The notes under the pieces were generated by a model that saw only the letters and a list, made by a program, of their open reading frames with translations, made no database searches and had not been told where the DNA came from. A DNA stretch of 64,000 nucleotides, from assembly GCA_016710885.1 (NCBI GenBank), contig JADJUC010000002.1, positions 124,001 to 188,000 on the forward strand, given 5' to 3'. This document shows positions 16,746 through 25,406 of the stretch, piece by piece. A program made the translations under genes and the position numbers. Numbering within the stretch: the stretch's first letter is position 1; each line of letters begins with the position of its first letter. Origin of the DNA: Candidatus Proximibacter danicus. GTDB lineage: Bacteria > Pseudomonadota > Gammaproteobacteria > Burkholderiales > Rhodocyclaceae.

Positions 16746-18740
16746 ATGAATTACTTCATTACCGGAGCCAGCGGCTTCATCGGCAAGCGCCTCGTCAAAA
16801 AACTGCTCGAGCGCGACGGGAGCGTCGTCTATTTTCTTGTGCGGACAATGGAAGCCGACAGCATCGCCCAGCTTCGCAGCTACTGGAATGCCGATGAAAA
16901 CCGGACGATTCCGGTGATGGGTGATCTGACGCAACCATTGCTCGGCATCAGCAAGGCCGACACCCGCAAGCTCAACAAGAAGATCACCCACTTCTTTCAT
17001 CTGGCTGCCGTCTACGACCTGAAGGCCGACGCAGAAACGCAGCAGCGCGCCAACGTCGATGGCACCCGCAATACCGTCCAGTTCGCTGAATCCATAGGCA
17101 GCAAGCACTTCCACCTGTTCAGTTCGATCGCCTCGGCTGGGCTGTTCGAGGGCCTGTTCCGCGAAGACATGTTCGAGGAAGCGGAAAACCTCGATCACCC
17201 CTATTTCCGGACCAAGCACGATTCCGAAGGGATTGTCCGCCGCGAGTGCAAATTGCCGTGGCGCATCTACCGACCGGCCATTGTCGTCGGCGATTCGCGC
17301 ACCGGAGAAATGGACAAGATCGACGGTCCCTACTATTTCTTCAAGCTGATCCAGAAGATGCGCAAACTGCTGCCCTCGTGGGTACCGGCCGTCGGCATCG
17401 AGGGGGGAAGGATCAACGTCGTCCCCGTCGATTTCGTGGTGGCCGCCGTCGACCACATTGCTCACCTGCGCAATGAAGACGGCAAGTGCTTCCACCTGAC
17501 CGACCCCTCACCGATGCGTGTTGGCGACCTGCTCAACACCATCTCCCGCGCAGCGCACGCACCTGAAATGGCTTTCCGCATCAATGCCGCGCTCTTCGGC
17601 TTCATTCCACGCCACATGCGCAAAGCCTTGATGGCGCTGACACCGGTTCGGCGCATACGGCATGCCATCATGAAAGACCTCGGGCTGCCGGACGACATCC
17701 TGACCTTCGTCAACTATCCCACTCGCTTCGACTGTCGCGAAACCACACGCGCCCTCAAGGGCAGCGACATCGCCGTGCCGCCGCTCGACACTTATGCCTG
17801 GCGCCTCTGGGATTACTGGGAGCGCCATCTCGACCCCGACCTTTCGATCGACCGCACGCTGAAGGGGCAGGTTGGCGGCAAGGTGGTGCTGATCACCGGC
17901 GCGTCGTCCGGCATCGGCAAGGCAACCGCGTGGAAAATGGCCGAAGCCGGTGCCACCGTCCTCACCATCGCCCGCGACAAGGAACAGCTGGAAGCTACGC
18001 AACGTGAGTTCGAAGCCGCCGGCCACTCGCTTGGAATCTACATTGGCGACATCACCGAATATGCGCAGGTCGATGCACTGGTCGCACAAATTCTCGACGA
18101 GCATGGCGGTGTCGACATCCTGATCAACAATGCCGGTCGTTCGATCCGCCGCGCCATCGAAAACAGCTTCGACCGTTTCCATGATTTCGAGCGCACCATG
18201 CAGCTCAACTACTTCGGTGCCCTGCGCCTGACCATGGGCTTGCTGCCGAGAATGATGGAAAAGAAGCGCGGCCATGTCATCAACATTTCGTCGATCGGCG
18301 TGCTCACCAATGCACCGCGTTTTTCCGCCTATGTTGCGTCAAAAGCGGCGATGGATTCCTGGACACGCTGTGCAGCCTCCGAGTTCGCCGATCGCGGCAT
18401 CGAGTTCACCACTATCAACATGCCGCTGGTACGGACACCGATGATCGCCCCGACCAAGCTCTACGACCATGTACCCACGCTGTCACCGGAAGATGCCGCA
18501 GGCCTGATCGCCGATGCCGTGGTACACAAGCGCGTACGCATCGCCACCCGCCTCGGAATTTTCGGACAGGTGTTGCATGCCACCATGCCAAGAGTCGCCC
18601 AGATCGTCATGAACACCAGCTTCCGAATGTTTCCCGACTCACATGCCGCCAAGGAAAAGAAGGGGGGGCTGGGGTTGCCAGAGATGCCAAGTGCCGATCA
18701 GATCGCGTTTTCGCAGATAATGCGAGGTATTCATTTCTGA
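16746..18740 (+). CDS. Fatty acyl-CoA reductase, alcohol-forming, two fused SDR domains
   Basis: Protein of 664 residues that I recognise as the long bacterial fatty acyl reductase type described from Marinobacter (Maqu_2507-like), which reduces acyl-CoA to fatty alcohol with NADPH. The N-terminal extended SDR/male-sterility-type domain has TGASGFIGKRL at residues 6-16, FHLAAVYD and YFRTK. The C-terminal classical SDR has TGASSGIGKATA near 383, NNAGRSIRR near 460, ISSIGVL and the YVASK motif near 528. Strings such as FRTKHDSEG, RIYRPAIVVGDS, NYPTRFDCRET and PLVRTPMIAPTKLYD fit that subfamily closely. CAGGAG precedes the ATG. The stop overlaps a possible start of the next gene. Function is inferred from remembered similarity, not tested here. 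Confidence 0.85.
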   Translation: MNYFITGASGFIGKRLVKKLLERDGSVVYFLVRTMEADSIAQLRSYWNADENRTIPVMGDLTQPLLGISKADTRKLNKKITHFFHLAAVYDLKADAETQQRANVDGTRNTVQFAESIGSKHFHLFSSIASAGLFEGLFREDMFEEAENLDHPYFRTKHDSEGIVRRECKLPWRIYRPAIVVGDSRTGEMDKIDGPYYFFKLIQKMRKLLPSWVPAVGIEGGRINVVPVDFVVAAVDHIAHLRNEDGKCFHLTDPSPMRVGDLLNTISRAAHAPEMAFRINAALFGFIPRHMRKALMALTPVRRIRHAIMKDLGLPDDILTFVNYPTRFDCRETTRALKGSDIAVPPLDTYAWRLWDYWERHLDPDLSIDRTLKGQVGGKVVLITGASSGIGKATAWKMAEAGATVLTIARDKEQLEATQREFEAAGHSLGIYIGDITEYAQVDALVAQILDEHGGVDILINNAGRSIRRAIENSFDRFHDFERTMQLNYFGALRLTMGLLPRMMEKKRGHVINISSIGVLTNAPRFSAYVASKAAMDSWTRCAASEFADRGIEFTTINMPLVRTPMIAPTKLYDHVPTLSPEDAAGLIADAVVHKRVRIATRLGIFGQVLHATMPRVAQIVMNTSFRMFPDSHAAKEKKGGLGLPEMPSADQIAFSQIMRGIHF

Positions 18741-18766
18741 TGTTTCAGCAGAAGGAGATCAAATCC

Positions 18767-19369
18767 ATGCGCAGATTCGCATCCGCACTCTGCATGGCGA
18801 CTACAGTCACATTCAGCGGCATGGCAGTGGCTACCGACAGTGCAGAAGTCAACTCGCCTCCGGCAAAGCCACGCAAGCCGCTGCTGGCCAAATCGGAGAT
18901 GATCCGCTCAGTTGCGGAAGTGGTTTCTATCGACATGTCGCACCGAAGCATCACCCTCAAGCGCGACGATGGCAACACACTCACTGTCGTTGCCGGGCCG
19001 GCGGTGAAAAACCTTGCTCAGATTCAGGTCGGGGATTTCGTGGTTGCGCAATACGGCCGTGCATTGGCGGTTTCCCTGAAAAAGGGAACGGGCGTGCGCA
19101 GCGCGACAGAGACGGAAAATGGCAATACGGCAAAACCCGGAGAAAAACCTTCGGCCAGTGGCAAACGCACCTTGGTCATCGTTGCCGATATCATCGCCAT
19201 TGACGACAAGAAGGGGCTTGCAACCCTCAAGGGACCAAAAGGGAATGTCGTCGATGTGATGGTCAAGGACCTGAAATCGCTGGCTGCCGTGCAGGTTGGT
19301 GACCAGGTCGAACTTGCGTACACGGAAGCGTTGGCGATCTCAGTCAAACCAGCGAAAACCAAAAAATAG
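18767..19369 (+). CDS. Predicted exported protein with an internal duplication
   Basis: I do not recognise a named family. The 200-residue product has an N-terminal signal peptide (MRRFASALCMATTVTFSGMA, cleaved near VATDS) and two similar units of about 55 residues: SVAEVVSIDMSHRSITLKRD...QIQVGDFVVAQYGRALAVS and IVADIIAIDDKKGLATLKGP...AVQVGDQVELAYTEALAIS. Each looks like a small beta-rich, OB-like fold, joined by a polar linker. AAGGAG lies upstream of the ATG at 18767; an ATG at 18740 overlapping the reductase stop lacks this site. It probably shares the reductase transcript and acts in the periplasm. Confidence 0.72.
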   Translation: MRRFASALCMATTVTFSGMAVATDSAEVNSPPAKPRKPLLAKSEMIRSVAEVVSIDMSHRSITLKRDDGNTLTVVAGPAVKNLAQIQVGDFVVAQYGRALAVSLKKGTGVRSATETENGNTAKPGEKPSASGKRTLVIVADIIAIDDKKGLATLKGPKGNVVDVMVKDLKSLAAVQVGDQVELAYTEALAISVKPAKTKK

Positions 19370-19412
19370 CAGCGTCCGCAAACAGTCGGCCGTCGCGACA
19401 GCCTCTCCGACG

Positions 19413-20081
19413 CTAACGGCGCCCTTCGACGGCGGGTCGTGAACCGGGCAAAGGTTCGAGCACTGGCGCGGGTTTGGTGGCTGGCTTATGCAGTGGTACC
19501 GGGTACGGGGGAGGCAGACGGTGCGGCCGCTGCAAGTTGTTGACGAAGCGCGTCTGGAAATCAACCGAGGGCGCTGTCAGCAGCGTCCCGCCCTGTTCAT
19601 CGATCACCGACACCTCAAGCACGTGACGCTGCGCCCCTGCCGGCGCGATATCGCCAAAGAACTCCGGGGGAACCATCATTTCGGTCGCCGTATAACGCCC
19701 GGGAACTGCGCGACCGTCCAGCCGCAAGAAAAAACTGTGCCCCATCCCGACTTGCAAAGGGGGATCGATGCTGACCCGCACTTCAAAAGTGGCGTTGTTT
19801 GCTGCGACGCTTCCATTAGCTTCGGGAAACACCACGGCCAGCTGGCGATAGGCAAAAACCTTCGCTTCCGGCGGCGCTTGTTCAACAGCGGGCCTGGGTG
19901 TGGCGGGTGCTATCGGCACCGGCTCAATGACATTCAGCGGTGGCAGTTCGACAGGTTTGCTGCCGGGCTGCGGCTGATCCGAAAATACCCTCCCCTTGCT
20001 GCCCTTTGATTCATAGACCGTCTGCGCCATGGCGCCGTTCACCATGAGCAGTCCGCAAATCAGAAATATTGTCTTGTTCAT
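19413..20081 (-). CDS. Exported protein with N-terminal DUF4124-like segment
   Basis: Product of 222 residues. A signal peptide (MNKTIFLICGLLMVNGAMAQ) is followed by VYESKGSKGRVFSDQPQPGSKPVELPPLN, the usual look of DUF4124, a short betaproteobacterial domain of unknown role. Then come a Pro-rich stretch and a beta-rich domain of about residues 75-180 (AVVFPEANGSVAANNATFEVRV), ending in a Pro-rich tail. Its ATG overlaps the stop region of the upstream sensor kinase gene by four bases, so it is translated with the kinase. It may feed the kinase as a periplasmic partner; that is a guess. Confidence 0.75.
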   Translation of the reverse strand: MNKTIFLICGLLMVNGAMAQTVYESKGSKGRVFSDQPQPGSKPVELPPLNVIEPVPIAPATPRPAVEQAPPEAKVFAYRQLAVVFPEANGSVAANNATFEVRVSIDPPLQVGMGHSFFLRLDGRAVPGRYTATEMMVPPEFFGDIAPAGAQRHVLEVSVIDEQGGTLLTAPSVDFQTRFVNNLQRPHRLPPPYPVPLHKPATKPAPVLEPLPGSRPAVEGRR

Positions 20082-22078
20082 GCTGACAACCCCTCTCCAT
20101 CGCCCTGAACCAGCGGTGCCACCAGAGGCAGGGCCAGTGAAAATACCGTTCCCTGCCCCGGGGTACTGGCGACGTGGATGCGCCCGCCAAGCGCGTTTTC
20201 AACAATGTTGTGGCAGATCGACAGACCAAGCCCGGTACCGCCTCGCCCCATGCGGGTGGTAAAAAACGGATCGAAGATACGCGCAAGGTGCTCTGGCAGA
20301 ATTCCCTCGCCATTGTCGGAAACAATCAATTGCACACTGCGCTCATCGAGCCGGCTGGCTTCAATACTGACGACTCCCGCTGAACTTTCGTCAAAGGCAT
20401 GAACGGCAGCGTTGGTGATGAGGTTGGTCAGCACCTGCCCGAGTGGCCCCGGGTAACTGTCGAAGTCGATTCCTGGCGGCACTGCGGTTTCGATACGCCA
20501 CGATGCTTTGCGCATGGTCGGCGACAGCGTCACGATGATCTCGCGTACCAATTCGTCAAGGCTGAAACGGCGACGTGCCGAAGTCGTCTGATCAACCGCC
20601 ACCTGTTTGAAACTGCTGATCAGTTCTGCCGCACGCTGCAGGTTACGGACGAGAGACAGTGAAGCTTCTCGGCAGGTTGAAAGCTGCCGGTTCAGCGCCG
20701 AGCGCGTCAGCCCGTGCTCAAGTGACGACTCGAATTCGTGGGTGCGATCACCCAGCGTCGAGGCCACCATCAGGCTGTTGCCAATCGGCGTATTGAGCTC
20801 GTGCGCCACCCCGGCGACCAGGCTGCCCAATGCGGCCATTTTTTCCGAACGCACCAGTTCGTCCTGTGCTTGTTCAAGCGTCTGCATTGCCACCGACAAT
20901 TCGGCATTGGTCCGTTCCAGATCTGCGGTCCGGCCGTGCACGCGTGCCTCAAGTTCAGCGTTGAGTTCGCGCAGCTCGCCCTCGCGCTGGCGAACGGCGT
21001 CGGCCATTTGGCGCATGCTGCCGATCAGCTCACCGGGTTCGGTGATGCTCGACTCCGGCCAGTTCTGCGGCATGCGGCCGGCTGCCAACTCCCCGGCCAG
21101 TGACGACAGGCGCCGGAAGCGGGTGGAAAAACCGGTAGCCATGAGTACGCCGATACCAATTGCCAATAACGCTGAAAATGCCCCAGCCAAAGCCAGTCCA
21201 TAGAGGATTTCCCACACTGGCTGGTGCACCCGGTCGAGCGGCTCGGTGACCAGAACCGTCCACTCCGTGCCGGCAATCCCATGTGCGGTTCCCATCACTT
21301 TCCTGCCCTCGAAAATAAATTTTTCGGTCACCGACTCTTTCGTTCCTGCCCGTTCGCGACTGCGCACGAGGATGTCGAGATTGCCTATGTTCGTTTGCTG
21401 GCTGGACAACTCTGCATCGGGGTGGGCCACGACTTGTCCGCGGCCGTCCACCACCATCAAACGCATGTCTGATGAAACTGCTACGCGGCGCACAAATTCC
21501 GACAGCCGGCGCAATCCTATTTCGGCAACCAGCAGACGCTCGCCAGCGGGCACCGTCGCCGCAACGGCGATCTGTTCGGTGACGGCGGAAAGATAGGACT
21601 CCGAATAGACCTTGCGGCCGCTTCGATGCGCCTCGCCGGACAAGGGGTTACCCGAAAGGTCGAGGCCGATGTAGTTGGCAGCACGCTTTATGGCGCCTTG
21701 AGGCAAGGCAATTTCGATCAGACGACCTTGCGCATCGAGGGCATAGGCACTTTCAAGCGCCTCGCTCCCAAGCACCAGCGCAGTCAGCAGTTGATTTGGC
21801 AAGGCGCCGCCGGGTCGGCGGTCCTGTTCTCGCGACAAGGTGACGGCGACCCCACGCAGCGCGCGAACCGGCTGCTCAAGATAGCGTTCGGTTTCATGCG
21901 CCAGCGAAATCGCCAGCGCACGGTGTTCCTCGGCCACCCTTGCGTCAAGACGCGGCAGCAGCACTTGCCAGACAACGCCGCCCATGAACAGCATTGGCAA
22001 CAGGCTGATCGCGGCAAAACGCAACGAGAGAACGGTACGCAGCGGTTGGGTCATATCACTGGACGACGAATTTACCAC
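20078..22078 (-). CDS. Membrane sensor histidine kinase (orphan)
   Basis: Protein of 666 residues. A first membrane helix (SLLPMLFMGGVVWQVLL) and a second (ALAGAFSALLAIGIGVLMATG, about 292-312) flank a roughly 240-residue periplasmic domain that resembles a double Cache sensor. HAMP, a coiled coil (ELNAELEARVHGRTADLERTNAEL), a HisKA domain with phospho-His near residue 425 in LVAGVAHELNTPIGN, and an ATPase domain (NLITNAAVHAF, DNGEGI, GGTGLGLSI) follow. Initiation is at GTG 22078; an ATG at 22054 is also possible. No response regulator gene is adjacent, so its partner lies elsewhere. The coupled downstream gene encodes an exported protein. Confidence 0.9.
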   Translation of the reverse strand: MVNSSSSDMTQPLRTVLSLRFAAISLLPMLFMGGVVWQVLLPRLDARVAEEHRALAISLAHETERYLEQPVRALRGVAVTLSREQDRRPGGALPNQLLTALVLGSEALESAYALDAQGRLIEIALPQGAIKRAANYIGLDLSGNPLSGEAHRSGRKVYSESYLSAVTEQIAVAATVPAGERLLVAEIGLRRLSEFVRRVAVSSDMRLMVVDGRGQVVAHPDAELSSQQTNIGNLDILVRSRERAGTKESVTEKFIFEGRKVMGTAHGIAGTEWTVLVTEPLDRVHQPVWEILYGLALAGAFSALLAIGIGVLMATGFSTRFRRLSSLAGELAAGRMPQNWPESSITEPGELIGSMRQMADAVRQREGELRELNAELEARVHGRTADLERTNAELSVAMQTLEQAQDELVRSEKMAALGSLVAGVAHELNTPIGNSLMVASTLGDRTHEFESSLEHGLTRSALNRQLSTCREASLSLVRNLQRAAELISSFKQVAVDQTTSARRRFSLDELVREIIVTLSPTMRKASWRIETAVPPGIDFDSYPGPLGQVLTNLITNAAVHAFDESSAGVVSIEASRLDERSVQLIVSDNGEGILPEHLARIFDPFFTTRMGRGGTGLGLSICHNIVENALGGRIHVASTPGQGTVFSLALPLVAPLVQGDGEGLSA

Positions 22079-22324
22079 CCCTGACTTCCGTCGAGCTGAT
22101 CATCGGGCCGAGCACGGCAGTAACGCCAATACGGATGGGCGCATTATCGCCACGGGCGCTGAGCAAGCCAAATAGCAAAAATTCCTGTAAAAGCCGCCAC
22201 TTCAAACGAAATTCCGAATCCATGAGTCACCCCACTTGCCGCGCTTCGGCTCAGTGTAGCGCCAAGCCTCGCCCGAGGGAATGCGGGAGTCCGGCAGGCA
22301 AGCAGGTCCGCTGCAATCCGGCGG

Positions 22325-23203
22325 TCAGCGGCGCAAGGCGGCCAGCAAGGCATCGGCCGTGCGGGGGGAGAAAAGCATGGCGAGATGGCCAAGACCCGGC
22401 AACTCGACATCCAGCGCCGAGGGCAAGCGCTGGCTATCCTGGGGCATGACAAAATTATCGTGGGCGTTGCGCAGCGCGACGATTGGCAGGTCCGGAATCT
22501 GCTGACTTAAAGACTTGAGCCAAGGCGACCCGGGTTCCATCTGCCGCGCATTCGCCCCCATCCCCATGCGCGCCAGGAGACTTCCGGCGTGCGGCGTCGC
22601 CAGCGTCACCAATTGCGCTACACGCGCTGTGCCGTGCCGTGCCAGATAAGCCCGTGCCGCAAGACCGCCCATACTGTGGCCGACGAGGGTGATCCGGTCG
22701 CTGCCTGCGAGGCCGCAAGCGGCTTCGATGCGGGCCTCTATGGCCGTTACGTAGTGGTCGATATCGACATACACGGGTTCCAGATTCACGGTCGCAACCG
22801 AAAAACCTGCCGCCTCAAGGCGTCGTCGCAGCCACCACCAGGCACCCCGGTTACAGCCGTAACCATGAATCAGCAGCAACGGGCGCCCCCCCTGCGGTGA
22901 CAGGCGATCTTCACCCATCCAGAGTCGCTCCCAGGGAAGAATGAAGATGAACAGACGCAGGAAAGCGAAGACCTCGGCAAACACCATAGCTACAGCGCGC
23001 AGCCAGCCCAATCGTGGCGCTGGCGAATGATGCGCAAGGGCGATGGCATAGGTGGTCAGAACAATGCCCAGACGCTGGCCAAGCAGCACGGCCAGTGAGG
23101 CAAATATCGCGGGAACGACGGGGAGATCGAAAACCCGCATGGCCATCGCCATGTAGATCGCGAGTTCGATCAGCAGGAAGAAGCGCAAGGCAGAAGCAAG
23201 CAT
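22325..23203 (-). CDS. Alpha/beta hydrolase, lipase-like, membrane-anchored
   Basis: Predicted esterase or lipase of 292 residues. Three N-terminal hydrophobic segments (residues about 5-100, for example IFASLAVLLGQRLGIVLTTY) precede the hydrolase fold: oxyanion region LLLIHGYGCNRGAWWWL, nucleophile GHSMGG (Ser near 177), and a late His in LPGLGHLAM. It resembles triacylglycerol lipases of the LipA/EstA kind anchored to the membrane. It lies 47 bp downstream of the GMC oxidoreductase on the same strand and is probably the last gene of that operon. The substrate is unknown; context favours long-chain esters. Confidence 0.85.
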   Translation of the reverse strand: MLASALRFFLLIELAIYMAMAMRVFDLPVVPAIFASLAVLLGQRLGIVLTTYAIALAHHSPAPRLGWLRAVAMVFAEVFAFLRLFIFILPWERLWMGEDRLSPQGGRPLLLIHGYGCNRGAWWWLRRRLEAAGFSVATVNLEPVYVDIDHYVTAIEARIEAACGLAGSDRITLVGHSMGGLAARAYLARHGTARVAQLVTLATPHAGSLLARMGMGANARQMEPGSPWLKSLSQQIPDLPIVALRNAHDNFVMPQDSQRLPSALDVELPGLGHLAMLFSPRTADALLAALRR

Positions 23204-23250
23204 GGTGGCGCCTCAGTGAGTCAAAAAACGGGGCATCGAAAATCCGGGAA

Positions 23251-24909
23251 TCAAGGGATTGCCAGGGCAGGACGATTCTGCAGTTCAGCCGCGAGCAGGC
23301 TGATATTACGCGCTGCAAGGCCATAGATGGAAAGTTGCGGGTTGGCGCCAATGCTGGTGGGGAAAAGCGAACCATCGCAGACTGTCAGGTTCTCGATCTG
23401 GAAATGTCGCCCACGCGGGTCGACAACACCACGTTCCGGCGTCGCCCCCATTGCGCACCCACCCATCACATGCGCACTGACAATACGACAGGCCAGCGGC
23501 TTCAAGGGCAAGTCGGCAATGCCGCGCTTTGCCTCGGCCCATGACGAATAGCCGAGCGTTCCTTCATGGACGGGCGTGACGCGCTTGGCACCGGCGGCAA
23601 ACTGGATCTCGGCCATCGCCAGCAAGGCGCGCCGGGCCGCTTCCCAGAAAACCTCGTTGAGCGGGTAGTCGAGGGCTGGAGAGCCGTCGCTGCGCAGCCG
23701 TACCCGCCCGCCAAGGCTCTGGGGATGAAAGCCATCACGCACGAGGGCAATCAACACCTGTGCATGGGGAAAATCCCGCATCTTGTCGGCATGCTGGGCG
23801 CCAAACCCCTGCAGGGTTGTCGAATACAGGACCGGGTGCAAGGGCGGGGTTTCAAGCTTGAAACCCAGCGGGCCATCGACAGCAAACTGTTCAAGGTAAT
23901 GATCGGAATAAATTGTCTGCGGCGCCCCCGCATAGCCGTCGACGCGTTGCGAAAAAACACCGGCGGAAACCAGGGTTGGATGCAGGAAGGTGCGCTGCCC
24001 AAGCAGACCATGCGGGTCCGGTGCCTTGCTGCGCAACAGCAGCGCCGGGGAACCGACGGCGCCGCCGGCAAGAACGAAATGCCGGGCACGAATACGCACA
24101 TTGATGCGGCTTGGCCTGACGCCGTCGGCCTGCATCGCCAACCCCTTGAGGCCAACGATGCGTTGCTGCGGCGAAAAAATCAGCCGGTCGGCACGCAGGC
24201 GTGAAATCAGTACGGCCCCACGCGCCAGTGCTGCCGGAATGCTGGTGACCAGCATCGATTGCTTGGCCCCGATGGGACACCCCATGCCGCAATAGCCAAG
24301 GTTCCAGCAGCCGCGCACGTTACGTGGAATGACATGCGTTGGCACGCCGACCTTTTCGGCACCCTGCGCCAGCAAGCCATTGTTGGCGTTGGGCTCGACT
24401 GGCCACGGCCGTACGCCGAGTCGATCTTCCATGGCAGCAAACCATGGTGCCATCGACTCAACCGAAAGTTGCCGCAACCCGAGCGCCTCCTGCCAGTAAG
24501 CCAGGGTCGTCGGTGGCGTACGGAAACTGCTGGTCCAATTAACCGTCGTTGAACCTCCGACACAGCGCCCCTGCAGGATGGTGATGGCCTTGTCCACCGT
24601 CTTGCGCGCAGCGGACTCCTGATACAACTGCGGATACGCTTCCGACTCGCGCATGCGGAAATCGCTGGTGGTCATCAGCGGCCCTTCCTCGACGAGGATG
24701 ACCTTGAGACCGGCATCGCTCAGGAGTTCTGCGGCGATGCCGCCGCCAGCACCGCTGCCGATGATCACGACATCGGCTTCAAGCATGGTGTCCGCCTGCA
24801 GGCGGGAAGCATCGATATGTTTCCAGCCGGCGGCGAGCCCGTCGCGCATGGGATCGCGCGTAGGGTTGCTCACGGCTTCGCGCTGTCGGCCTGGCTGCGT
24901 GTCAGTCAT
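23251..24909 (-). CDS. GMC-family FAD oxidoreductase (alcohol or sterol oxidase/dehydrogenase type)
   Basis: Flavoprotein of 552 residues. The FAD-binding Rossmann motif VVIIGSGAGGGIAAELLSDAG (about 47-67), the GRCVGGSTTVNW segment and the C-terminal GMC signature with the catalytic His region (SAHVMGGCAMG, NPQLSIYGLA) are present. A Cys-containing GYCGMGCPIGAK segment is typical of the long-chain alcohol/cholesterol-oxidase-like branch found in bacteria. The start at 24909 has GGAGG and overlaps the stop of the small-subunit gene (TGATG). No signal peptide is present, so export would need the Tat-borne partner encoded just upstream. It likely oxidises an alcohol to an aldehyde for the adjacent aldehyde dehydrogenase. 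Confidence 0.88.
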   Translation of the reverse strand: MTDTQPGRQREAVSNPTRDPMRDGLAAGWKHIDASRLQADTMLEADVVIIGSGAGGGIAAELLSDAGLKVILVEEGPLMTTSDFRMRESEAYPQLYQESAARKTVDKAITILQGRCVGGSTTVNWTSSFRTPPTTLAYWQEALGLRQLSVESMAPWFAAMEDRLGVRPWPVEPNANNGLLAQGAEKVGVPTHVIPRNVRGCWNLGYCGMGCPIGAKQSMLVTSIPAALARGAVLISRLRADRLIFSPQQRIVGLKGLAMQADGVRPSRINVRIRARHFVLAGGAVGSPALLLRSKAPDPHGLLGQRTFLHPTLVSAGVFSQRVDGYAGAPQTIYSDHYLEQFAVDGPLGFKLETPPLHPVLYSTTLQGFGAQHADKMRDFPHAQVLIALVRDGFHPQSLGGRVRLRSDGSPALDYPLNEVFWEAARRALLAMAEIQFAAGAKRVTPVHEGTLGYSSWAEAKRGIADLPLKPLACRIVSAHVMGGCAMGATPERGVVDPRGRHFQIENLTVCDGSLFPTSIGANPQLSIYGLAARNISLLAAELQNRPALAIP

Positions 24910-25406
24910 CAGAAAACCTCCGGCGTTCCGGGATAGCCGATGGCGGCCCAGTGTTCCGGCCGGGCATACCACGCACCAAGGACAAGATCATGCAAGGCGC
25001 CATAGGCCGTCTGCAGCAGGGAAAAACGGCTGTGCCGCCAGCTTTCGAGAAAAGCAGCGACGTCCTCCTCACGCGCTTCGGCCCACGGCGCGGAAACGCC
25101 GGCGAGGAAGCGGCGGGTGAGTGAAAACCTGAGGAGCGAGAACAAGTCGGCGATTTCGCTTTGCAGGTGGGGAGGCAAACCCGCAACGGCTTGCCTGACA
25201 CCGGCAACGGTGCTGCTCAGCGCCTCGGTGCGTGCGGCAGGCTGGCCAGACAGCATGCCCACGAGAAGGGCCGCCGAAATCGCGGTAAGCATGCTTGCTT
25301 CCTCGTCGTCGCTGGCGGCTGCCACGTGGCCAACGCATGCAAGCAGCAGGGTGCCGGCAAACCCCGTCTTGAGGAAGGTCCGCCGGTCGATCACCGGCGC
25401 GGTCAT
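24909..25406 (-). CDS. Tat-exported small subunit of the GMC dehydrogenase (gluconate 2-dehydrogenase subunit 3-like)
   Basis: Protein of 165 residues with a twin-arginine signal (IDRRTFLKTGFAGTLLLACVG, residues about 6-26) and a helical body (LTAISAALLVGM, FSLLRFSLTRRFLAG, YGALHDLVLGAWYARPEHWAAIGYPG). The C-terminal YARPEHWAAIGYPG fits the small gamma subunit that accompanies GMC dehydrogenases. Such subunits carry the folded flavoprotein through the Tat system by hitchhiking. The start at 25406 overlaps the aldehyde dehydrogenase stop by four bases and the gene's own stop overlaps the GMC start, so the three genes are tightly coupled. No cytochrome subunit is present, so the electron acceptor is unknown. 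Confidence 0.8.
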   Translation of the reverse strand: MTAPVIDRRTFLKTGFAGTLLLACVGHVAAASDDEEASMLTAISAALLVGMLSGQPAARTEALSSTVAGVRQAVAGLPPHLQSEIADLFSLLRFSLTRRFLAGVSAPWAEAREEDVAAFLESWRHSRFSLLQTAYGALHDLVLGAWYARPEHWAAIGYPGTPEVF

